Of a stretch of DNA of 64,000 nt, positions 63,367 to 64,000 are shown piece by piece. Both the position numbers and the translations under genes were made by a program. The stretch covers positions 38,942 through 102,941 of the forward strand of contig JANXYX010000030.1 in the NCBI GenBank assembly GCA_025408425.1. Direction: 5' to 3'. The notes beneath the pieces are model-generated. The model did not search any database, was not told the DNA's origin, and saw only the letters and a list, made by a program, of their open reading frames with translations. Origin of the DNA: Granulicella sp. GTDB taxonomy: Bacteria; Acidobacteriota; Terriglobia; Terriglobales; Acidobacteriaceae. How positions within the stretch are numbered: the stretch's first letter is position 1; each line of letters starts with the position of its first letter.

Positions 63367-64000
63367 AGTGTACTTGAGCGGTGAATCCCGGCCATCCCTA
63401 GCAGAGTATCGCGCATTGGTTCCGCCATCTAAAGTGTACTTGAGCGGTGAATCCCGGCCATCCCTAGCGGAGCGGCTGCTGAGGAACGGCCATCAGTAGT
63501 GTACTTGAGCGGTGAATCCCGGCCATCCCTAGCCTCGACGCTCTCCGCCACTGCGCCCTTCTGAGTGTACTTGAGCGGTGAATCCCGGCCATCCCTAGCG
63601 CGCCGGTTACGGGGAGCGTGGTGCGAATAAGTGTACTTGAGCGGTGAATCCCGGCCATCCCTAGCATTAGTGACTGAGGGATAACTGCATTCAAAGTGTA
63701 CTTGAGCGGTGAATCCCGGCCATCCCTAGCCGGATCACTCGCGCTCAAGACGTTCGTCTCAGTGTACTTGAGCGGTGAATCCCGGCCATCCCTAGCTTGA
63801 GCATCCTCATAGGAACGAGCAGCGCTAGTGTACTTGAGCGGTGAATCCCGGCCATCCCTAGCCTGACCTGTTCGAGAGCAGTATTAGGAACAGTGTACTT
63901 GAGCGGTGAATCCCGGCCATCCCTAGCCGTCGCTTTATCGGTCACCTTCCGCGCGGAAGTGTACTTGAGCGGTGAATCCCGGCCATCCCTAGCTTGAGGC
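63367..64000 (-). CRISPR. Type II-C CRISPR array, 10 repeats seen, continues past the window
   Basis: Ten identical 36-nt repeats start at 63367, 63433, 63498, 63564, 63630, 63695, 63761, 63827, 63892 and 63958. On the plus strand each begins AGTGTACTTGAGCGG and ends CATCCCTAGC. Nine complete spacers of 29 or 30 nt lie between, all different; a tenth is cut off at the edge. The anti-repeat shows that crRNAs come from the minus strand, so the functional repeat begins GCTAGGGATGGCC and ends AAGTACACT. That end resembles an extended -10 box, as in the repeat-borne promoters of other II-C arrays. The leader is not in the window. Confidence 0.97.

Noticed and set aside
63464..63945. Two minus-strand open frames of 94 and 66 codons
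   Set aside because: They are translations of the CRISPR repeats (a recurring GMAGIHRSSTL unit), not proteins.

Overview
The window looks like a chromosomal segment of a soil Acidobacteriota, most like the Terriglobia/Acidobacteriaceae (Edaphobacter, Granulicella, Terriglobus). I infer this from gene content, not a database search: a carboxypeptidase-regulatory-like TonB-dependent receptor, many Tat- or Sec-exported glycoside hydrolases, the TPR tail of the Ser/Thr kinase type common in this phylum, HAF-repeat debris and a sigma54 regulator next to GT-C-like membrane proteins.

Layout. 0-4.1 kb: the start of a GT-C-like membrane protein, then a sigma54 response regulator overlapping a multi-pass membrane protein. 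4.4-29.1 kb: a sugar-utilisation region with two GH78 alpha-L-rhamnosidases, GH127, GH42, a GH43/GH130-like propeller enzyme, GH29, the L-rhamnose transporter RhaT, an IclR-HTH/periplasmic-binding-protein hybrid regulator, a RuBisCO-like protein with a DUF1537 acid-sugar kinase, an MFS transporter with a racemase-family protein, and a large TonB-dependent receptor. The linkages implied are those of rhamnogalacturonan pectin. 29.2-34.1 kb: CheX/CheY and a leftward stress group (phosphoribosyltransferase, HPF-cold-shock fusion, CapA, PRPP synthetase). 34.2-41.5 kb: mostly broken genes around a GH2 enzyme and an orphan binding protein. 41.7-45.3 kb: a tight cupredoxin, HD-GYP and outer-membrane operon. 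45.4-50.1 kb: an AraC-linked redox cluster (ADH, AKR, cupin, CMD). 50.2-57.9 kb: GH92, a Gfo/Idh/MocA oxidoreductase and a second GH127 among gene remnants.

58.4 kb to the right edge: a complete type II-C CRISPR-Cas locus. It has a tracrRNA on the minus strand, cas9 (1068 aa, all nuclease residues visible), cas1, cas2 and an array of at least ten 36-nt repeats that runs off the window. Beside it at 58.42-58.46 kb lies the 3' half of a tRNA-Val(CAC). Its orientation suggests that the CRISPR locus sits inside a tRNA-anchored integrated island whose other end lies to the right.

How the parts may work together: exported glycosidases release rhamnose, fucose, arabinose and galactose; RhaT and the receptor import products; the RLP/kinase pair may process a branched sugar acid. 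The hybrid regulator probably acts on a shared ATTCC-N7-GGAAT site found before its own gene and before the GH127 unit. Three glycosidase genes (near 11108, 20816 and 36431) each carry one extra base, either sequence errors or early decay.
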